Positions 34,521 to 43,857 are shown, numbered from the stretch's first letter. The stretch is DNA of 57,775 nucleotides from Pseudomonadota bacterium (GCA_018241325.1 JAFEEB010000005.1:2886-60660); one strand, 5' to 3'. Numbers and translations: made by a program. Notes: generated from the letters alone by a model not told the origin.

Positions 34521-35996
34521 TCAGTTGGCCCAGGCGATGGGCTCCTCGTTGGTGCCCCAGTACATGCTCTTTTGCTCCATGTACTGGAAGATGCCTTCGC
34601 GCCCCTTCTCGCGGCCCAGGCCCGAGTCGCGCCAGCCGCCAAAGGGCGTGGAGACGGAAAACTGCTTGTAGGTGTTGATCCACACCGTGCCGGCCTGCAC
34701 CGCGCGGCCCGTGCGCCAGGCGCGCTTGAAGTCGCGGCTCCACACGCCGGCGGCCAGCGCGTAGATGCTGTCGTTGGCCTGCGCGATCAGCTCATCCTCG
34801 GTGTCGAAGGGCATGGCCACCAGCACCGGGCCGAAGATTTCTTCCTGCGTGATGCGAGCGCTGTTGGTCAAGCCTTCGAGGATGGTGGGCGTGTAGAAGT
34901 AGCCCTTGTCGAAAGCCCCGCCTTGCGGACGCACGCCGCCGGTGCGGATGCGGCCGCCCTCGCTCACGCCCAGATCGACATAACGCTCGATGCCCTCGCG
35001 GTGCCTGGCGGTGATCAGCGGGCCCATCTGCGTGCGCTCGCTGGCCGGGTCGCCCACGCGCAGGTTCTTGGCCGCCTCGGCCAGGCGCGCAACAAAGGCG
35101 TCGTAAATACCGCGCGCGACGAACAGGCGCGAGCCGGCGATACAGGATTCGCCCGAGCTGCTGAAGATGCCGTAGAGCACGCCGTTGACGGCATGGTCCA
35201 GGTCGGCGTCCTCCAGCACCATGGTGGCCGACTTGCCGCCCAACTCCAGCGACACCGGCATCATCTTGTCGGCCGCGATGTGGGCGATGTGCTTGCCCGT
35301 GGTGGTGCCGCCGGTGAAAGACACGCGCTTGATCAGCGGGTGCTTGGTGAGCGCGTCGCCGATCACCGAACCCTTGCCGGGCAGCACGCTGACGATGCCC
35401 TTGGGCACACCGGCCGCTTCGCAGATTTTGGCCAATTCGAGCGCCAGCAGCGGCGTCACTTCGGCGGGTTTGACGATCACCGCGTTGCCCGCCGCCAGCG
35501 CCGGTGCCAGCTTCTGCGCCTCGCTGGCAATGGGCGAGTTCCAGGGCGTGATGGCCGCCACCACGCCCATGGGCTCGTGCACGCTCATGGTCACGTAGGG
35601 GCCGCGCGAGGGCGTGATGGTGCCTTCCAGCGTCTCCAGCGCGGCGGCAAAGAACTGGAAGGTGCCGGCGGCGCTGGCGACCAGCGCGCGCGTCTCGCTG
35701 ATCGGCTTGCCGTTGTCCTGGCGCTGCAGTTGCGCCAGCTCTTCCGAGCGTTCGCGGATCAGCGCGGCCACGCGGTGCAGCACGCCGGCACGCACATGCG
35801 GCAGCATCTGCGCCCAGCCGCTGGTGCGAAAGGCGTGGTCGGCGCCGGCCACCGCTTCGTTGACGTCCTGCACGCCTGCGGCCCGCAGGCGCGCCACGGG
35901 CTCGCCCGTGGCGGGATACAGGCTTTCATATTCCTCGCCCTTGCCGAGCAGCCACTGGCCGGCAACGTTGATGGGGAGCAGGGGAAGTTTGGACAT
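34521..35996 (-). CDS. Aldehyde dehydrogenase (NAD(P)+)
   Basis: 491 residues, normal length. Catalytic Glu in SLELGGKSAT, catalytic Cys in SSSGESCIAGSRLFV, and cofactor loop FTGGTTTGKHIA are present; ITPWNSPI supplies the oxyanion Asn. It belongs with betaine-aldehyde and hydroxymuconic-semialdehyde dehydrogenase-like enzymes. It lies 14 bases after the aspartate-dehydrogenase gene. It probably oxidises an aldehyde released by the ThDP enzyme or after ring cleavage; substrate not determinable. Confidence 0.92.
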   Translation of the reverse strand: MSKLPLLPINVAGQWLLGKGEEYESLYPATGEPVARLRAAGVQDVNEAVAGADHAFRTSGWAQMLPHVRAGVLHRVAALIRERSEELAQLQRQDNGKPISETRALVASAAGTFQFFAAALETLEGTITPSRGPYVTMSVHEPMGVVAAITPWNSPIASEAQKLAPALAAGNAVIVKPAEVTPLLALELAKICEAAGVPKGIVSVLPGKGSVIGDALTKHPLIKRVSFTGGTTTGKHIAHIAADKMMPVSLELGGKSATMVLEDADLDHAVNGVLYGIFSSSGESCIAGSRLFVARGIYDAFVARLAEAAKNLRVGDPASERTQMGPLITARHREGIERYVDLGVSEGGRIRTGGVRPQGGAFDKGYFYTPTILEGLTNSARITQEEIFGPVLVAMPFDTEDELIAQANDSIYALAAGVWSRDFKRAWRTGRAVQAGTVWINTYKQFSVSTPFGGWRDSGLGREKGREGIFQYMEQKSMYWGTNEEPIAWAN

Positions 35997-36010
35997 GCGT
36001 CTTCTCCGGA

Positions 36011-36808
36011 TCAGATGACCAACGGCGCGACGCGCCCGCGCAGCGCGCGCACGGCGCTGTAGACCGTGAGCGCCGAGGTCTTGGGGTTGGCGGCAAGCGC
36101 CTGGTTGCGCATGGTCAGCTCGAAGCGGCCGAAGGCGCCTGCGGCCTCGACCTGGTGCACGTTCTCGGTGACAAACGGGTCGGCGATCAGGCGCACCATG
36201 GTCTGGTCCAGCCCCAGGCCGGCCAGCGACACGGTGGCGGCAACGTTGGCGTTCTTGGGATATTGGCGGGCGGCTTCGCGCGCCGAGCCTTCGAAGATCA
36301 CGGTTTCCGTGCGCAGGGCCTTCAGGTCGTGCGCAGTTTCAGCGGGCGTGCCGGTCCAGGCATGCGGCGGCTTGCGGCCGGTGTAGCGCACGCTCGTGAG
36401 GCCGCCAATGCGCGCGGACGCCAGCGCGTCGATGGCGCCGATGGCACCGGCGATCAACTGCACCTGCGTGCCACCGGCACGCGCGGCGACCTCCAGTTGC
36501 TCGGGTAGGCCGGCGGCCGACAGCGCACCGACCGAGGCCACGATGCAGGGCGTGCCGCGGCGCAGCGCCGGCAGCACGTGTTGCTCGATGGCGGCGTGGC
36601 CGGCGCATTCGAGCACCAGGTCAATGCCTTGCGCGGGCACGGTGTGCATAACCTGCGCCGTGGGCGCGAGGCGCTGCGCCGTCGCCTGCGCCGCCGCGGA
36701 AAATTCCGCCGGCACGACGATGGCCGCCACCTGCAGGTCGGCATCGTGTTGAACCAGCTCCAGCAGCGCGGTGCCGATGGCGCCGCAGCCGATCAGGGCA
36801 ACTTGCAT
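36011..36808 (-). CDS. nadX: Aspartate dehydrogenase homologue
   Basis: 265 residues. Rossmann fingerprint GCGAIG (residues 7-12) and the C-terminal DUF108-like domain with PPHAWTGTPAE, YPKNANVAATVSLAGLG and NVHQVEAAGAFG, diagnostic of L-aspartate dehydrogenases. The family oxidises aspartate to iminoaspartate/oxaloacetate with NAD(P)+. Here it sits in a catabolic operon next to an ALDH and a ThDP enzyme rather than with NAD-biosynthesis genes nadA/nadC, so its real substrate may be another amino acid. The ATG at 36808 has GAGG 8 bases before it; an ATG at 36814 is possible. Confidence 0.85.
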   Translation of the reverse strand: MQVALIGCGAIGTALLELVQHDADLQVAAIVVPAEFSAAAQATAQRLAPTAQVMHTVPAQGIDLVLECAGHAAIEQHVLPALRRGTPCIVASVGALSAAGLPEQLEVAARAGGTQVQLIAGAIGAIDALASARIGGLTSVRYTGRKPPHAWTGTPAETAHDLKALRTETVIFEGSAREAARQYPKNANVAATVSLAGLGLDQTMVRLIADPFVTENVHQVEAAGAFGRFELTMRNQALAANPKTSALTVYSAVRALRGRVAPLVI

Positions 36809-36818
36809 GGTCATGTCC

Positions 36819-38546
36819 TCAGGCGGCGCTGGACGCCACGGCAGGGTCGAGCGCCGGAATCTGGTTGAGCTTGTTCACCGGCGGGCCGGCAAAGCTGGTC
36901 TTGAAGCTGCCGATCGACAGCATGTCGATCTCCAGCATGCAGGGGCCCTTGTTCTTCAGCGCCGCGCCCAGCTTGGCCGGCAGCTCGGCCAGGCTGCTCA
37001 CGCGCTGGTGCGGCAACTGCAGCGAGGCGCACAGCTGCGCGTAGTCGGGCGTGTGCAGATCGACGTAGCCGCGGCGCCCGCCGTACTGCGCGTCCTGGAT
37101 GTTCTGGATCACGCCGTACTTCTGGTCGTTCATCAGCACGATCAGGCAGTCGCACTTTTCCTGCACCAGCGTGGCCAGCTCGCCCAGGTTGAGGATGAAG
37201 CCGCCGTCACCGGCCAGGCACAGGGTTTTGCGCCCCGAGCCGGTTGCGGCCGCGCCGACCGCCGCGCCAATCGCCATGGGCATGCCCTGGCCGATGCCGC
37301 CGCCCGTGGCGTGCACGCCCGCGTTGGGCGCAAACACGCGCAGCTCGCGGTTGCCCCAGGTGCTGTTGGACACGGTGACGTCGCGCACCCAGTTGAACTG
37401 CCGTCCCGCCACCTGCTGCAACTGCTGCACCAGCGCGCTGTAGGGACCCAGGCCGTCGTGCAGCGCGTGCACCGCTGCGTCGTGTGCGCGGCGCAGGTCG
37501 GCCAGCAGCTGGGGATCGGCACGGTAGCCGCGTGCTTCCAGGCGGTCGGCCAGGCCCGTCAAGGCCAGCGCGGCGTCGCCGCACACAAAGCCGTCATCGG
37601 CATAGCAGCGGCCCTGCTGGGCGGCGTCGGCATCCACGCGGTACAGCGGGCGCGGCAGTTTCAGTTCGTACTTCAGCGTCTCGTTGCTGCGCAGGCGCGT
37701 GCCCACGGCCAGCATGGCGTCGCAGCTCTGATAGAAGGCCTCGACCGGCTTGTGGATGTTGTAGGCGCCCAGCGAGGCCGGGTCGTCCTCGGCCACGATG
37801 CCGCGGCCCTGCACCGTGCTGACGATGCCAAAGCCCATGGCCTTCAGGCGCTGCACGGCCGCGCCGGCATGGCGCGCGCCGCCACCCAGCCACAGCAGCG
37901 GGCGGCGGGCGGCAGCCAGCTGCTCGGCCAGCGCGTCCAGCGCCGCCTCGGCCGGCACCGGCACGGTGATGGGCAAGGGCGCCAGATCCCGCGGCATCTC
38001 CACCACGGTTTGCTGAATGTCGATCGGAATCTCCACGCTCACGGGGCCGGTGGGCGCGGTCATGGCCACCTGCACCGCCTTTTTCAGCGTCGAGAGCGCG
38101 GTCTCGGCGCTGCGCACGCGAAACGCCGCCTTGGATACGGCGTCCAGCATGGTGAGCTGGTCCGGCGCCTCGTGGATGTAGGACAGGTTCTTGTCGAGGT
38201 ACTGCGTTTCGATCTGGCCGGTGATGTGCAGCAGCGGCGCGCCGGCGGTGTAGGCCTCGACCAGCGAGCCGGCGATGTTGCCCGCGGCCGGGCCGGTGCT
38301 GGTGATGCACACGCCCAGACTGGAGGTGGAGCGGGCGTAGGCGTCGGCCATGTTGCCGGCACCGGCCTCGCCGCGCGCCATGACGAAGCGGGTCTGGCCG
38401 CGCTGCGCGAAGGCGTCCAGGATCGGCATGTTGTGAATCGAGATCACGCCAAAGGCGGCCTTGACGCCGCACTGCTCCAGGAAAGCAGCGACGACCGCAC
38501 CCACGGTGACTTGCGGGCGGGTGGATGGACGGGTGGTATCAGGCAT
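36819..38546 (-). CDS. Thiamine-diphosphate-dependent enzyme (decarboxylase/acetolactate-synthase-like)
   Basis: 575 residues with the three-domain layout of the pyruvate oxidase/decarboxylase group. N-terminal catalytic Glu in MARGEAGAGNMADAYAR, ThDP-binding GDG..N motif starting GDGGFILNLGELATL and ending LIVLMND. It probably decarboxylates a 2-oxo acid, supplying an aldehyde to the neighbouring ALDH; carboligation is the alternative. It starts 8 bases inside the preceding SDR gene and ends 10 bases before the aspartate-dehydrogenase homologue. Confidence 0.88.
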   Translation of the reverse strand: MPDTTRPSTRPQVTVGAVVAAFLEQCGVKAAFGVISIHNMPILDAFAQRGQTRFVMARGEAGAGNMADAYARSTSSLGVCITSTGPAAGNIAGSLVEAYTAGAPLLHITGQIETQYLDKNLSYIHEAPDQLTMLDAVSKAAFRVRSAETALSTLKKAVQVAMTAPTGPVSVEIPIDIQQTVVEMPRDLAPLPITVPVPAEAALDALAEQLAAARRPLLWLGGGARHAGAAVQRLKAMGFGIVSTVQGRGIVAEDDPASLGAYNIHKPVEAFYQSCDAMLAVGTRLRSNETLKYELKLPRPLYRVDADAAQQGRCYADDGFVCGDAALALTGLADRLEARGYRADPQLLADLRRAHDAAVHALHDGLGPYSALVQQLQQVAGRQFNWVRDVTVSNSTWGNRELRVFAPNAGVHATGGGIGQGMPMAIGAAVGAAATGSGRKTLCLAGDGGFILNLGELATLVQEKCDCLIVLMNDQKYGVIQNIQDAQYGGRRGYVDLHTPDYAQLCASLQLPHQRVSSLAELPAKLGAALKNKGPCMLEIDMLSIGSFKTSFAGPPVNKLNQIPALDPAVASSAA

Positions 38547-39366
38547 GGCGGGAATGACCTCCGGAAACGTCGATGTGGCTGCCGCTGGTGTAGGACGCAA
38601 ACGGCGAAACGAGGAATGCCAGGGCGCGCGCGGCTTCGACGGGCAGGCCCAGGCGCCCCAGCGGGATGTGTTTTTGCAGCGCCAAGTCGTGGCTCCAGGC
38701 GGCCCAGTCCTGCGACTTGTCTTGGCGCGCCTCGAAGCGGCGGCGCCACTGGCCCGACTCGACCAGGCCGATCAGGATGCCGTTGACGCGCACGCCCTGC
38801 GGCGCAAATTCGGTAGCCAGCGATCGCACCAGGTTCAGGATGCCGGCACGCGCCGCCGAGGTGGCCACCATGTGCGGCTCGGGCTGGCGTGCCAGCAGCG
38901 AGTTGGCGCAGGCGATCGCCGCATCACCCAGGCGCTGGCGCTCGGCCACCAGCTGCGGCAGGAAGGCACGCGTGGGATGGATGATGGAAAAGAACTTGAG
39001 CTTCAATTCATCCACCCAGGCCTGGTCGTCGGTGTCGGCAAAGGTGGACACCCGCCCCTGGCCGGCGTTGTTGACCAGCATGGCGGCCGGGCCCAGCGCG
39101 GCCTGGCTGGCGGCGGCGAAGGCCTTGACCGACTCCGCGTCGAGCACGTCGCAGGTCTGCGCGAACAGCCGGGCCGCCGGAAACAGCGCGCGCAGCCGGC
39201 CAACGGCGCCATCCAGCCGCTCGGCATTGCGGCCGCACAAGGCCACGGCGGCGCCGGCGGCCAGCAGCACCTCCACGGTGGCCAGGCCAATGCCCGAGGA
39301 GCCGCCGGTGACGACCGCCGTGCGGCCGGCCAGCGCGTCGGGCGCGAGGAAAGCGGGGGCGCTCAT
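38539..39366 (-). CDS. SDR-fold protein with altered active site
   Basis: 275 residues. Cofactor motif TGGSSGIG (20-27) and NNAG (99-102) are intact, so NAD(P) binding is likely. The catalytic YxxxK is replaced: alignment through VATSAARAG puts Thr169 and Arg173 in the Tyr and Lys places. The minus-strand codons confirm this, so it is not a translation artefact. It may use different chemistry or be a structural partner. Overlaps both neighbours: the IclR stop (ATGA at 39363-39366) and the ThDP start. Confidence 0.85.
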   Translation of the reverse strand: MSAPAFLAPDALAGRTAVVTGGSSGIGLATVEVLLAAGAAVALCGRNAERLDGAVGRLRALFPAARLFAQTCDVLDAESVKAFAAASQAALGPAAMLVNNAGQGRVSTFADTDDQAWVDELKLKFFSIIHPTRAFLPQLVAERQRLGDAAIACANSLLARQPEPHMVATSAARAGILNLVRSLATEFAPQGVRVNGILIGLVESGQWRRRFEARQDKSQDWAAWSHDLALQKHIPLGRLGLPVEAARALAFLVSPFASYTSGSHIDVSGGHSRHA

Positions 39367-40220
39367 CTGGCCTTCCTTTCGGGGTGCAGCGCCACTAGGT
39401 TGTCGGCTTTGCGCGGCGCGTAGTTCAGCAGGCCGGACAGCCGATCGGCCGCGGCGCGCACCTGCGCCACCAGGGCCTCAATCTGTGCACCCTCGATGCG
39501 GCTGGCGTTCAGCGTCATGCCCAGCGCAGCGACCACGCGGGCGCTGTGATCGCGCACCGGAGCGGCGATGGTGGAAATGTTGGCCTCGAAGAAACCTTCG
39601 CTCACCGCGTACCCGCGCTGGCGGTCGCCCTGCACCAGGTCAAACAGTTCGGTGACGGTGTGCGGTGTGCTGGGCGAGAAGGCTTCGAGCTGGGTTTCGG
39701 GATACAGCGCGCGCAACTCGGGCAGCGTCAAGTCGGCCATCAGCACGCGCCCCAGCACCGTGGCGTGCGCCGGCAGGCGGGTGCCCACGCTGACCGCGCT
39801 GACAAAGGGCGAGGGCGGGGACACGCGAGACACGTAGACGATGGAGCGGCCATCGCGCACGATCAGGTTGCAGGCGTGGCCGGTGTCCTGGCTCAGGCGC
39901 TCGAGCAGCGGGTGGCCCAGCTCGTTGAGCGGCAGCGAGGCCAGGTATTCAAAGCCCAGGCGCAAGACCGCCAGGCCCAGGCGATAGTCGCGCCCGCCCT
40001 CGTCGCGCTCGACAAAGCCCATGCCCTCCAGCGTGGCCAGCAGGCGAAACACGGTGGAGCGCGGCAGCTTGAAGCGCCGTGCCAGCTCGGGCGCGGTCAG
40101 CGTGCGCGTGTCGCGGCTGAACTCGCCCAGCACGCGCAGGCCGCGCTCGAGCGCGGGCACGTTGTAGCGGTCGGCGCTTTCGTCGCCGTTGTCAGGCATG
40201 TCTTGTTCTCTGTCGCTCAT
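39363..40220 (-). CDS. IclR-family transcriptional regulator
   Basis: 285 residues. N-terminal winged helix (ALERGLRVLGEFSRDTRTLT then LARRFKLPRSTVFRLLATLE) and C-terminal effector domain with ATVLGRVLMADLTLPELRAL. IclR proteins commonly control aromatic catabolism as effector-responsive repressors or activators. It is encoded inside the operon, so autoregulation is expected; a palindrome at 45030-45051 in front of the first gene is the best operator candidate. Stop overlaps the SDR start. Confidence 0.92.
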   Translation of the reverse strand: MSDREQDMPDNGDESADRYNVPALERGLRVLGEFSRDTRTLTAPELARRFKLPRSTVFRLLATLEGMGFVERDEGGRDYRLGLAVLRLGFEYLASLPLNELGHPLLERLSQDTGHACNLIVRDGRSIVYVSRVSPPSPFVSAVSVGTRLPAHATVLGRVLMADLTLPELRALYPETQLEAFSPSTPHTVTELFDLVQGDRQRGYAVSEGFFEANISTIAAPVRDHSARVVAALGMTLNASRIEGAQIEALVAQVRAAADRLSGLLNYAPRKADNLVALHPERKAR

Positions 40221-40237
40221 GATCCGGGCCTTTCAAA

Positions 40238-41128
40238 TCAGCGTGCGCGCGCCGCGTCCATCGCGGCATCCAGCACACCACCCAGCCATTGGGCCACGGC
40301 GGCGGGCTGCTCCACGTAGCTGGCGTGGCCGGCCTGCGCAATCGGGTGCAGCGCCACGCCGGCGGCCTGCGCCACCTCGGCGCAGGCCGTCGGGGGCGTG
40401 ACCACGTCCAGCGCGCCGCAGGCCACCTGGGTCGGGATCGGCACGGGCAGATCCGCCAGCAGGTCGCTGCCGCACAGCAGCTCGATGGCCTGGCGATAGC
40501 CGCGCTCATTCAGGCGCGCCATGTTCCAGCGCACCCAGGCGCGGGCGGTGCCGCTGGCGTGCTCGGACACCAGGCGCTGCGAGCGCCGCTCGGCCATGCC
40601 GGCAATGCCGTCCTCCGCCAAGGCCTTCAGGCGCTCGGCATGTACGCGCGCCCGATCCGCAGCGCGCGCCGGCGCGCCATAGCCCTGCGCCGGGCTGATC
40701 AGCACCAGCGCGGCGAAGCGCTCGCTGCGCTGGCGCACCGCCGGCGCCGCCATCAGAGCGCCCAGCGAATGGCCCACCAGCACGCAGCGCGCGATGCCCA
40801 GCGCGTCCAGCATCTCATGCAGGCGCTGCGCATAGTCCGCACCGCGCGGGGCATCCATGGGCAATGGGGTCGATGTGCCATAACCCGGTGCATCCCAGGC
40901 GATGACGCGGGTGCGCTGCGACAGGATCAGCGCCGCTTCCAGCCACGAGGCCGCGCCCGAGCCGATGCCGTGCAGGCACATCAACGGCAGCGCGCCGCCT
41001 GGCGTCGCACCGCACTCACGCACCGACACCTGCCCGCCCGCCGCCAACGCGACCGGCCTCGATGGGAAGCAACGCTCCAGCCGATCGAGCTGATTGGCCG
41101 CAAGCAGGGGCGGGGCAAGCTGGGTCAT
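40238..41128 (-). CDS. Alpha/beta hydrolase, meta-cleavage-product-hydrolase-like
   Basis: 296 residues. Full triad: Ser in LVGHSLGALMAAP, Asp in CGALDVVTPP, His in AQAGHASYVEQP; oxyanion region MCLHGIGSG. The fold is shared by C-C bond hydrolases that act after extradiol ring cleavage (BphD/MhpC type) and by esterases. With a two-domain extradiol-type dioxygenase in the same operon the first option is attractive, but sequence alone does not prove it. Separated by 15 bases from the cupin gene. Confidence 0.85.
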   Translation of the reverse strand: MTQLAPPLLAANQLDRLERCFPSRPVALAAGGQVSVRECGATPGGALPLMCLHGIGSGAASWLEAALILSQRTRVIAWDAPGYGTSTPLPMDAPRGADYAQRLHEMLDALGIARCVLVGHSLGALMAAPAVRQRSERFAALVLISPAQGYGAPARAADRARVHAERLKALAEDGIAGMAERRSQRLVSEHASGTARAWVRWNMARLNERGYRQAIELLCGSDLLADLPVPIPTQVACGALDVVTPPTACAEVAQAAGVALHPIAQAGHASYVEQPAAVAQWLGGVLDAAMDAARAR

Positions 41129-41143
41129 CGCGTCGATGAGGCT

Positions 41144-41695
41144 TCAGGCGGCTTCGGCGGCTTTGACCGGGCGCTTGATCTTGGACAGCGGATCGCCCGG
41201 CCGATAGGTCGGCGTCTCGGGCTTGGCCGCGCCCAGCATCACCAGCATCAGCGCTTCTTCGTCGCCGATGTTGATCTCGCCGCGATAGACGCCGGGCGGC
41301 CAGGAGATCAGGTCGCGCTCGTGCACGATGGCTTCCCACTTCTCCTTGCCATCCACGCTCTCGGCAATCATCTTCACCGTGCCGCGCAGCACGAAGAACA
41401 CTTCCTCGACGTCGTAGTGGATGTGCAGCGGGCCCTCATGGCCGGCCGGCAGGATCATGGTCGAGAAGGTGAAGTGCTCGGCCGGCACCGAGTTGGTGTC
41501 GCCCGAGACACCCGTGCCACCGGTGCCGATGTAGCGCATCTGCGCGCGGCCGTACTTGGGATCGACTTCGGTCTGGAACTTGAGCGCGTTCCAGTCATAG
41601 GTGCGCGAAGAGCGGTGCGCCACGCGCGAATCCATCCACTGCTTGAGGGTGGCGCCTTCGGGACGATCCCAAGAGCGTTTTTGCTTGTCGGACAT
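41144..41695 (-). CDS. Cupin-domain protein with incomplete second motif
   Basis: 183 residues, cytosolic. Cupin motif 1 is GPLHIHYDVEEVFFVLRG, retaining the two His and the Glu. Motif 2, PPGVYRGEINIG, lacks the usual third His, so a complete 3-His metal site is doubtful. The N-terminus WDRPEGATLKQWMDSRVAHR is long for a plain cupin. Could be an isomerase, a hydroxyquinol-pathway accessory or a sensor. GAGG precedes the ATG at 41695. Confidence 0.8.
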   Translation of the reverse strand: MSDKQKRSWDRPEGATLKQWMDSRVAHRSSRTYDWNALKFQTEVDPKYGRAQMRYIGTGGTGVSGDTNSVPAEHFTFSTMILPAGHEGPLHIHYDVEEVFFVLRGTVKMIAESVDGKEKWEAIVHERDLISWPPGVYRGEINIGDEEALMLVMLGAAKPETPTYRPGDPLSKIKRPVKAAEAA

Positions 41696-41709
41696 GATTG
41701 ACCTCACTT

Positions 41710-42486
41710 TCAGTTGAACACGAAACCACCATTGACCGGCAGCAGCTGCCCGGTCACGAAACGCGACAGATCGGACAGCGCGAACAGCGCCACCCCCGTG
41801 ACATCCGCCGGCACTTGCTCGCGCTGCAGCGCGCGTTGCTCGATGTAGAGCCGGTGCCGGCTCTCGGGTACATATTCGGTCGCCTCGACCAGTACCAGGC
41901 CCGGCGCAATGGCGTTGACGGTGATGCCGTCGGCGCCGTACTCGCGCGCCAGCGCCCGCGTGAGCGAAATGACGGCGCCCTTGCTGGCCACGTAGGCCAT
42001 CAGATTGGGCGCGCCCCACAGCGCGGTGTCGGACGCCAAGTTGACGATGGCGCCGCGCCCGCTGGCCGCCAGCGCCGCATGGCAGGCGCGCGACATCAGC
42101 CAGGTGCCGCGCACGTTGACGTTCATCACGCGGTCCCAGGTCTCCACGCTGATGTCGTCGCCCTTCTTGCCGCCCGAGTCGGTGACGGCGGCGTTGTTGA
42201 CCAGGCCGTCGAGCCCCCCCAGCGCGGCCACGGCTTCGCCCGCGCAGCGCTCGATGGATGCCGGGTCGGACAGATCGGCCACCAGCGCGTGGGCCGTGAA
42301 ACCCGACGCGCGCAGGCTCTGTGCGGCGCCCTGCACCAGCTCGGCGCGGATGTCGGCGATGGCCACGGCCGCGCCGGCCTCGCAGAAGTGGCGGGCAAAA
42401 GCCAGCCCCAGGCCGCGCGCCCCACCGGTCACCAGGATGCGGCGGCCGACAAGGAGTTGCGCGGCGCCCGTGTTCACGTCCGTCAT
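41710..42486 (-). CDS. Short-chain dehydrogenase/reductase (complete active site)
   Basis: 258 residues. TGGARGLG (20-27) cofactor motif, NNAA, catalytic Ser in NLASDTALWG and YVASK carrying Tyr and Lys. It is a classical SDR, likely acting on a hydroxyl or dihydrodiol intermediate. The ATG at 42486 has GGAG 8 bases upstream; an in-frame GTG at 42495 has none. It contrasts with the operon's other SDR (38539-39366), which lacks the Tyr and Lys. Confidence 0.9.
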   Translation of the reverse strand: MTDVNTGAAQLLVGRRILVTGGARGLGLAFARHFCEAGAAVAIADIRAELVQGAAQSLRASGFTAHALVADLSDPASIERCAGEAVAALGGLDGLVNNAAVTDSGGKKGDDISVETWDRVMNVNVRGTWLMSRACHAALAASGRGAIVNLASDTALWGAPNLMAYVASKGAVISLTRALAREYGADGITVNAIAPGLVLVEATEYVPESRHRLYIEQRALQREQVPADVTGVALFALSDLSRFVTGQLLPVNGGFVFN

Positions 42487-42501
42487 GGCTTGCACTCCAG
42501 C

Positions 42502-43857
42502 TCAAGCAGCTTTCGGATGAAAGTCCACGTCCTTGGTCTCCGGGCCCCAGGCCGCGCCGATGAAGATCAGCAGCGCGCCCACCACGCCCAGCACCAGCAC
42601 GGTGTAGTCAAAGGGCATGAAGTTGGCCAGGCCGGCCTGATAGAACACGTAAAAGGCCGGCAGCACGATCGCCAGGCTGTAGCCCAGGCCGAAGCCCGAG
42701 GCGCGCACGCCGGTTTGAAAGCGCTCGTTGATGTAGACCGTGCCCAGCGCGCCGGGCGAGACGACGAGCACCGTGGTGATGGTGGCCAGCACGCCGATGG
42801 TGACCATGTCCCCCGGCGTGGCGTTGAGCAACTGGTAGTAGAAGAAGGTGCCCGCCACCGCCGCCACGGCGCTGCTGGCCATGAGGTAGGTGCGCCGGCC
42901 GATGCGCTGGCTGATGATGCCGCCCAGGATGTAGGAGCCCGCCAGGATCACGTAGGCCACGACCAGCATGAAGGTCAGGTGCGTGCCGGTGATGTGCAGG
43001 CGCTTGACCAGAATGCCGGGCATGATGGCCAGCGCAGCGTTGAGCGACAGCCAGAAGCCCGTCATCACCACGAACACTTGCAAAAAGCTGCGCAGGTTCT
43101 CGCCGCGAAACAGCGCCTTCAGGGGCGATTCGGTGCGCTCGCTCTTGCCGGCCTTGCGCCAGACCTCGGATTCTTCGACCGAGGTGTGGTAGTACCAAGC
43201 CAGGGCAAAGGCCATGATCGCGCCCAGGATGAAGGGGATGCGCCAGCCCCATTGCACGTAGGGCGACTCCAGGCTGCCGCCCGGCACGAAATACAGCACC
43301 GCCAGGGTGACCAGCGAGATGAAGGCCGTGCCCAGCGAGGCCGCGCTCTGGATGATGGCGCCATAGAAGCCGCGCTTGGCCTTGGGGCTGTATTCCATCG
43401 CCAGCGGGTTGGCCGAGGTGTATTCGCCACCCAGGAAGATGCCGTCGATCAGGCGCAGCGCGATGAACACCCACAGCACGCCCTCGCCCCAGTGCTGGTA
43501 GCCCGGCAGCGCCGCGATCATCAGCGTGACGATGCCGAAGCCCAGCACGCACAGCACGGTGACTCGCTTGCGGCCGATGGTGTCGGCGTAGTGGCCGAAG
43601 ATGATGGCGCCCAGCGGCCGGCCGATCAGCGTGGTGGCGAAGATCATGGCCGAAACGACGGCCGCCATGGTGGGCGAGAGCTCGCCCGGCGGGATGAAGT
43701 AGATCATCGCCGGCGCCAGCGCGATGACGGGCAGAAAGATGTCGTAGTTGTCGACGAAAAAGCCCACGAAGGCGCCCCATACGGCCCGGCGGGCTTGGGG
43801 CGTCAGCTCTTCGTCACCGGCAGCGGCCGCGTTGGCCTGCAATTGAGCGCTTGTCAT
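42502..43857 (-). CDS. MHS-type MFS importer for organic acids
   Basis: 451 residues, twelve membrane helices. Metabolite:H+ symporter features: DNYDIFLPVIALAPAMIYF in helix 1, the loop motif GHYADTIGRKRV, and LRLIDGIFLGGEYTSANPLA in helix 4. Relatives import aromatic or other organic acids in symport with protons. It is second in the operon after a Bug protein gene, pointing to uptake of the pathway substrate. Confidence 0.9.
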   Translation of the reverse strand: MTSAQLQANAAAAGDEELTPQARRAVWGAFVGFFVDNYDIFLPVIALAPAMIYFIPPGELSPTMAAVVSAMIFATTLIGRPLGAIIFGHYADTIGRKRVTVLCVLGFGIVTLMIAALPGYQHWGEGVLWVFIALRLIDGIFLGGEYTSANPLAMEYSPKAKRGFYGAIIQSAASLGTAFISLVTLAVLYFVPGGSLESPYVQWGWRIPFILGAIMAFALAWYYHTSVEESEVWRKAGKSERTESPLKALFRGENLRSFLQVFVVMTGFWLSLNAALAIMPGILVKRLHITGTHLTFMLVVAYVILAGSYILGGIISQRIGRRTYLMASSAVAAVAGTFFYYQLLNATPGDMVTIGVLATITTVLVVSPGALGTVYINERFQTGVRASGFGLGYSLAIVLPAFYVFYQAGLANFMPFDYTVLVLGVVGALLIFIGAAWGPETKDVDFHPKAA

